Assembly: GCF_020536995.1 (NCBI RefSeq)
Contig: NW_026273339.1
Span: 74,501-138,500, forward strand
Reading direction: 5' to 3'
DNA length: 64,000 nucleotides
Source: Dreissena polymorpha
Taxonomy: Eukaryota; Mollusca; Bivalvia; Myida; Dreissenidae
Made by a program: the position numbers and the translations under genes. The notes below the pieces were generated by a model that saw only the letters and a list, made by a program, of their open reading frames with translations, did no database searches and had not been told where the DNA came from. This document shows positions 57,601 to 64,000 of the stretch, piece by piece. Numbering within the stretch: the stretch's first letter is position 1; each line of letters opens with the position of its first letter.

Positions 57601-58760
57601 ACATATGGAGTCATGCATTATTAAATTTTTACCCAAATGATGTCTGCATTGCACAGTCATTTAATATTATTGCTACGAACATATATATATTTAAGACAAA
57701 ATATTGTTCTATCACCATTTGTTGTCGAATAACTCTCAAGGCTACACAAATAGTACACCGATTTTCACACAATTCATCTAAAATCCTCGCTTCATTTTAA
57801 ATCGTTCATTTATCCCAAATATCAATAACTTCTTATAATAAGAACTAACATTGCCTTTCATTTATTAAACTACTGCGAATGACCTAAGCCTAATTGATAG
57901 CAATACAATATGACAAATATATCATTTTAACCTATCTTTTAATACGTGTAGCATGATAGCACATACACCGTAATTAAAATGTAATATCATGTATGTTTTA
58001 TGTAATTATTTAAACAACTTTACTTGTAAAATAAATGATGATGTTTTGTTTCAATACTTTCTACACGAAATGTTAGTTTTAAACGCATTGTTTGATTGAC
58101 TGGTTTCGAGCACATGTGTTGTAATTTACAATTTTCAAGAATTTTTCTGAACTATCCAACACAGCAGTCTCCTCCCATAGTTAATGGAAAATAACAAATA
58201 TCTGATTTCCTTCTTTGCAAATCGAAACCAAGCTGTTATCGTTATTTATATCAAATATTAAAGGAAAATAAAACTAAATTTCACAAGTAAATAAACAACG
58301 CTTGTTTTGTATTTAAATTTAAACTTGTTTATGCCTAGTTTTAATGATTTAATAGCTTGTTCTTTTTTTAAATAGTAATAAAAAATGTATGTTAACAGTT
58401 ATTACATATATATGTAACTATATAATGTAGGGAGTTCAATTCACGTCAAGTGTACGCATCTTCATATTAATATTAAACAATGTTATGTAGTTGTTCATTG
58501 TTTTTCGTAGCATATGCATACCGTCGTTTCATAGATTATTTATAATACCACAAGGCGCCAGCTGAACGTGTTGATAATAAATGACCAGAAGCTTAAAATG
58601 ACGAGAGACGCCAAAAAGGCGTGAGAAATTAACAGCGTTTAATGAAACAGGAAATTACACATGAATTAAGTACACCTTTTGGCAATATAATGGCAATTGA
58701 TCTTTGTACAATCGTATGTCATGTTACTACTGTGGTTTATACGCGCTTTTTTTCCAGCCG
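57601..58760. other. Receptor intron 1, distal part
   Basis: AT-rich, nothing recognised. Confidence 0.5.
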
Positions 58761-58766
58761 ACCCTG

Positions 58767-59029
58767 GGCCCGTATTAACCAAACAATTCTTAGACTTAAG
58801 TCTAAGAATAAAGAAAATTCTTTAAATTAGAATATTCAAGAATTTCTTTAATTTTGAGTCAAACTCTGCAGTAAACATCTCTATCTATATTATTCTTCAT
58901 ATAGAACATTTTGTTAATGACATAATCACCAGTGGAGGCCTTAATATATTCAAACACTGAACAAATTTTTCTTGGTTCTAAGTCTATTCTTTATTCTTAA
59001 GTCTAAGAATCGGTTGGTGAATACGGGCC
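58767..59029. mobile_element. MITE in receptor intron 1, 263 bp
   Basis: Inverted ends GGCCCGTATTAACCAA and TTGGTGAATACGGGCC continue into CTTAGACTTAAGTCTAAGAA / TTCTTAAGTCTAAGAAT, each with its own small palindrome. CTG directly flanks both sides, consistent with a 3-bp target duplication (Harbinger-like is possible). Non-coding. Confidence 0.82.
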
Positions 59030-60590
59030 CTGGTTAAGAGTTACGGTAAAGACGTATATTTAAATACAAACACATGTACCGTCGTTGAAATAGTTTTCAC
59101 ATAACATCAATCAAGCATGCACACGTAAACTATTGTTACACTTGTTTTCCGCGGGACCAATCGTATGTGTAAAACAAATTAATGGAAAAAGATGTTTCAA
59201 CTATAGATAATTTGAGTATATTGTTATCAAGCGGTTTAATAGTTAAGACCTCAAAACAGAAACGGAAGTTTCCTATTTAAATGCTTTAAGCATACAGTTA
59301 TTTTACGGTCAAGCAATTAAGACCCTCTGACATATTCAGTTGTTTCAACGTTAGATAATTTAAACATACAGTTACCTAGCGGTCAAGTTATTGACGCCAA
59401 TATTTATTTCGAGGCAAAAATATACCAATTTGAGAGACTGTTTGAGAGTTTTTTTTTAATGACTCAAATCAGGTATTGATAGTCATGCTTTCGTCAATGT
59501 GGCCATTTTATATAAAACCCGGACGAAATTTTACATATTGCGCAAGTTTTTTTTAGAGAATCGCACAGGACTACATCCCAGTTTTACGGCGTCTGGGAAG
59601 TTCGCAACGGGGAGACATTTACTTGTTGGACGGACTTAAAATTTGTTAGAGTACCTATTTAAATTATTAAATAAGGAGCAGAAAATAGAAAATATCACTA
59701 AACGATTATTTATTTTCAACAAATAAACTGCTTTAATACTAAAAGGTATTGTTGCCTTGTAAGAAATCTTCGTGTATTTAAAATGTGGAAGTTATAAGAA
59801 GAATAAACGCAACGCGACCTATCAACGAACCTGGAACTTTATTAAATACTCAATAGGGGTCAATCAACAGTAAAGGACCACACTATGGTGTTCAAAATTT
59901 AAAACTTTATTTTAATGGGTATTTGGCGATCCGTAAAACTCGGTAACCCCTCACACATTAAGGGTTTGAAACGACCGCTTTATGGGGATTATCCAACATT
60001 AAAACCCTATTTAATAAAATGGCGTATGTATTGTGATGTTATGACAGGATATTTGTTCTTGTATTAATGCATAGACTAGCAGTGGTGTTCATTAGCCTTA
60101 TCTTACAGGTTTTAACAAGCGCATGAAACGCTATATACTATGCATTTGTATTTAGTCTGTGAATGCATGCTTATAATGTAAATAGGGTAATGTAAAACTA
60201 ATAATATTACTCTTATATTGGTAAAGACTTTTGCAGATTTCCTATTTTGGTTCGGGATGTTTATTTCGTCCGGAAATGTCTTATAAAGTTGATTCCTAAG
60301 TTTTAAATAAAAATAGTTTATACATGCGGTTAATATTGGGTTGTTTAATACCGATTTCATGTAATTGTAGTAATCAAGTTTGTGGCAATAATAGTTCAAT
60401 AAGATGTAGCATTATTACAACATCTAACTTACCTGATCGTGTGTGAGATACTTTAGCCGCAGGACAAATATATTTTAGGTTTATTCATAAAGTTTATAAC
60501 CTACATGTACATATGTTAATTTTATAATTAACGATCCGACAGAAATGACGTTAATGAATGTGTTATTATTTGTTATAAAAAATAAATAAC
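59030..60590. other. Receptor intron 1, proximal part
   Basis: AT-rich with no exon recognised. The donor used is GT at 60,590-60,589. Confidence 0.5.
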
Positions 60591-60993
60591 ATAAAATATG
60601 GAACCTCTCTATGGAGATTGCTGCGAGCGTAAGGACGCTTGCAAACACGAACACCGGAAGCAGATAGTAGACGACGGAGCAGAGCCCGTCACTGCGGAAT
60701 ATTTGCCACCGGCAGGGGGCGGTGTACTCGAGCAGCTTGAGAGGCATCACGAGGGCCGCAACGAGCAAGTCAGAGACAGCAAGGTTCACGATGTAGTAGT
60801 TGGTCACCGTGTGCATGTGTGAGTTGATCCACACCGTCCAGATCACGAGCAGGTTACCCAGCAACGCTAGCACGGTTATGAGCATGTACAGAACGATCAA
60901 GAGGAGTACAACCGAACTGTTCTGCGTCAGGTCCTTATGATATTCATCCGGAAATGCAAACATCCACGTACAGTAGGTCCTTGTGGTATTCAT
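60591..60993 (-). CDS. Peptide-type GPCR, exon 1 (N terminus to TM3)
   Basis: I chose the ATG at 60,993 because it starts a short extracellular segment with two N-glycosylation sites (NTT, NSS) before TM1. An upstream in-frame ATG at 61,119 would add 42 residues, mostly hydrophobic and basic. TM1 has ALLGNLLVIW, TM2 has NLAVSDLLVAALVMP, TM3 starts with the disulfide Cys (DGLCSVVYYLLPVFVF) and ends ISIERF in place of DRY. HTVTNYYIVNLAVSD and LEYTAPCRWQ resemble trissin, orexin and neuropeptide FF-type receptors. It is a plasma-membrane receptor coupling a peptide ligand to G proteins. The ligand is unknown. Confidence 0.9.
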
Positions 60994-61139
60994 ATGGAAC
61001 CATAGAACTATTTCCAAGTGTAATATTGAAGTCCAGATCCAGTTTACTACACACATCCGAAAAAGCTTTTTCAATAAACAAAGGCTGACAAAAAAGAACC
61101 GTCCTTTACTAACAATCATAAGTCGCTCAGGTTAATTAT

Positions 61140-61650
61140 ATGTTTGCATAGTAGCACGTATTTGTGACCGTCATTTTAGCGTTCTTGTTCAGTGTGTCTC
61201 CAGAGAAGCACTGCGGCTACCCAATTCGTAGCCGTTCAATTTCGCTCGTCTGGCAGCTTTCTAACCATTGGTTGAAGATAAACCCAAAACGATATGCGAT
61301 GGCTTCACAAGCGCTGAGAGTTAAGCATAGATGACGAAATCCCTCGATCTCTTGTCAAATCTTGATTAATTCCATATGGTTGCAACAAACAATATTTATC
61401 GTTAAATTGTATTCCTTATATAATATGCGTAAAACATAAATCGCATCGAAATTGAAACAGTCAACTTTTTGCAAGAGTTTTGTTGTTTTCTTAAATGACT
61501 GATAAGGCGGAATCAAAATATCTACAAAATAAAGTTTAACACAAATCTCACTTTTTTTATAAATAAATAGTTCATTTTGTATAACGTCAAACAAAGTATT
61601 TGCTTAACAGGAACACTTTTGAATAAAAGACAGTCGCCACATGTTTAGCA
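61140..61650. other. 5' region of the receptor gene
   Basis: This short AT-rich stretch lies between exon 1 and the duplicated block. A promoter is expected here, but I see no convincing TATA box or initiator. Confidence 0.35.
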
Positions 61651-61654
61651 CGGG

Positions 61655-63955
61655 TTGAGTGTACATAAAGGAATGTACGATGGTCATTTAATTGTAGATA
61701 TGACTTCAGTGAACATAACCACAAACGGAACGTGACGATCAATTCGACATAAATAGTATATTTTTAAATTTATCGCCATTTATACTATTTCACAGCGACC
61801 CAAAGCTAATAGATGTGTTTTTAACATTCAGCAATACAATTGTCAGGGATAATATTTGAATTCGTTTTTCCTTAACGCAAACAGTTATTTAGGCTGCTGT
61901 AAAATGTGCACTCTATTGTTATCGATCTTGAGTACGTTTTCAAGATGCTAATTCAAACACCAATACTATCAATTATTTATTATTTATTGAAATTCTTTAT
62001 CACTAAACAGTTATATACTCGATAAAAAGTATTGTTTTTAAATAAAAGTATCGATTTAATACCGGTTTATTTCCAACATGTGAACCAAAAACTATACGCA
62101 CACGTTGTCCTGTTTTTCAGATATTTTCCACGTGCATTAACGGTTAAAAGAGATGCACGTTACAAAACTGGACGTGTAAACACGCTTCATATAATTGAGA
62201 CATGAAGACACAATAAGCATAATGTCCGATCAGATAATTATGTGATTATATTAAGTTGTGTACATAAAATTACGAAAGACAATCTAAGCACTTTACCATT
62301 TCGAATGTTATATTACATAAAAACCTAAATTGTATTTATTGCATTACACAATAAACTTTATACGTGTTATGTATCAAGACGGTACAAATATGTTCTATAC
62401 GTTTGCTTTTACTCAGTTATCTGTTGTCGCTTTGAAATTGTGTAATTTAATAGAGGGTGTGTTCAAAAATTTTACAATCATACATTACGCAAAAAAGCTA
62501 TGTCACTTTAAACAATACAACTTTTTGTTTTATGGCGTACAAGGTACACATATTTGATGTTATGTGTTGATCATATTACACAGCGTTGTGCATGGAAGCG
62601 TATAAATCATTAATCATAATGATGGTAGCTCACCAATCATCATTTTGTTTAACTATGTCATGATATGTTTAATATTCACTGTTCCAATGCTTTTAAGTAA
62701 TGTTTGTATTGTTTTGTATGCATATAGCCTTATTGATGGCGTGTAAGGTACTTATTGTTGACTTATTGTTTACAATACAAAAACAGTATCGACTATGTGT
62801 CTGTTGTTTCGCTATAATCAAAACGCATGTCTTTTTCGTCCACTACCATTGCAAATATAAGCGAAATTAGGTCGGACAAATTGTTTTCGTTTTTTTTCAC
62901 TATTTTCAATATAATGGAATATTAAATGTCATGCATACATCTTAATTTCTTTATTCTAAAGTATGGCTTTAGGAAATTTAAGTTTAATTCTTCGATTATT
63001 ATTAAATGCAGAAAAAATTGACGCAAACTGAATACTTGTTTATGTTTAATTAGTAAAAAAATATCGAAAACTCACCATAGGAAACCCGGCAACAAGATTA
63101 AGAATCGGCACACAAAAATAAGCAATGTCACTGGTTAGTGAAAACAATCAACATGCATATGCCTTAGTTTAGCTCCTACCTTTGAGGCCATTTACGTATA
63201 CATTACTGTGAACGTGCAAATAAATACCGTATAATGATTCAAGAGCACTTCATTTCTGACATTCTCATATAAAATATGGCATTTGATCTGATTTTCAGCA
63301 GATATTTTATTTCCCTTAAGATTACAATGATAAGACAAATGGTCACTTACATCACTCGCGAGAATCATTCAGTTAACCGATTGAGGTCGCGCTATTCGAT
63401 AAACGGAACGGCATATAATTTAAATATATTGATATCATCTTAATGTGACATGCATTGAGAACGATAAATATGGAGAACATGGTTACTGCCTTATGACTTC
63501 TGCAAAACATTATCCCGTTCATAGGGGCGAAACACGTGCAATATATGAAATACATTAGTATATGATTATCTTAGATTGTTTGGATGAATTCAAAATTACT
63601 ATTTCAGTACATACCATTGTATCACCACCAACACCGATCAAACCTGCTCAAAGTTATTGAATTGTTAAAAAATTGAAAATAAGACGTAGCTACACGAGTA
63701 CTGATATTACGTATGTAAATCATGTTTAGTAATGGATAGTAATGCATATCTACCGTTATGATCAATGCATTAGAGTACAACAATCATTTTAAAATGCATA
63801 TGGACAGTGTATTTGAATGTGGTTTATCAATTGTGATTATTATTTTCAATGAAGGTTATATCATAGTATCGTTTTTCATAAATATCTCCTACGCCAGTGT
63901 AATTTTAATGAACTGTTATAATACAATGAAAGGCATTAAAACTAATCGTTATAAT
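61655..63955 (+). repeat. Diverged 2.2-kb duplicated block, copy 2 (upstream of the receptor)
   Basis: Collinear with 3165-5330 (see that entry for landmarks). Because it lies directly 5' of the receptor it may include regulatory DNA. It could equally be an old non-coding transposon. No frame longer than about 75 codons is shared between the copies. Confidence 0.75.
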
Positions 63956-64000
63956 CATAGTATCGGCCCTCCTCATAGTGTCGTGACTTTAACGAACAAT

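Overview
The window looks like nuclear DNA of a heterodont bivalve, most like a dreissenid (zebra or quagga) mussel. It is AT-rich, nearly all short reading frames look random, and the miniature repeats resemble families I recall as abundant in such genomes. One example has arms reading like GTGCGTAAAGTGTCGTCCC inside inverted CGTGCTCTGTGA ends. The species call is inference. There is no operon structure, rRNA, CRISPR array or viral island.

The only host gene I can model is a class A peptide-type G-protein-coupled receptor on the minus strand, between about 61 kb and 46.5 kb. Exon 1 (TM1-3) is at 60,591-60,993 and exon 2 (TM4-5) at 57,149-57,546. The TM6-7/C-tail exon is present three times: 3C (55.9 kb), 3B (54.4 kb) and 3A (47.2 kb). 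Only 3A keeps a usable splice acceptor and an open frame through NPxxY, giving a model of about 377 residues. However, 3A has lost the TM6 toggle Trp and ends about 110 codons before the ancestral tail does. 3B and 3C look dead.

Exons 3A and 3B lie in a recent 7.2-kb head-to-tail segmental duplication (units 40,301-47,573 and 47,574-54,754). Each unit carries a decayed CR1/L2-type LINE. The junction has 3-bp microhomology, and unit 2 carries a 27-bp filler copied from the LINE at a small deletion. The 3C versus 3A/3B duplication is older.

The left 35 kb is gene-poor. It holds a tyrosine-recombinase-element fossil (0.3-0.7 kb), dispersed and tandem duplications, several MITEs and a 186-bp SINE with target-site duplications. 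It also holds a hAT-type MITE with an 8-bp target duplication and a roughly 500-bp TTAA-flanked element carrying a tRNA-like module (four copies or pieces). A nearly complete Penelope-like element with inverted terminal repeats and a 12-bp target duplication sits at 35.3-37.7 kb. A diverged block of about 2.2 kb occurs both at 3.2-5.3 kb and directly upstream of the receptor gene (61.7-64 kb).

The elements do not form a pathway. What links them is the remodelling of the receptor's 3' end by duplication and transposon insertion.
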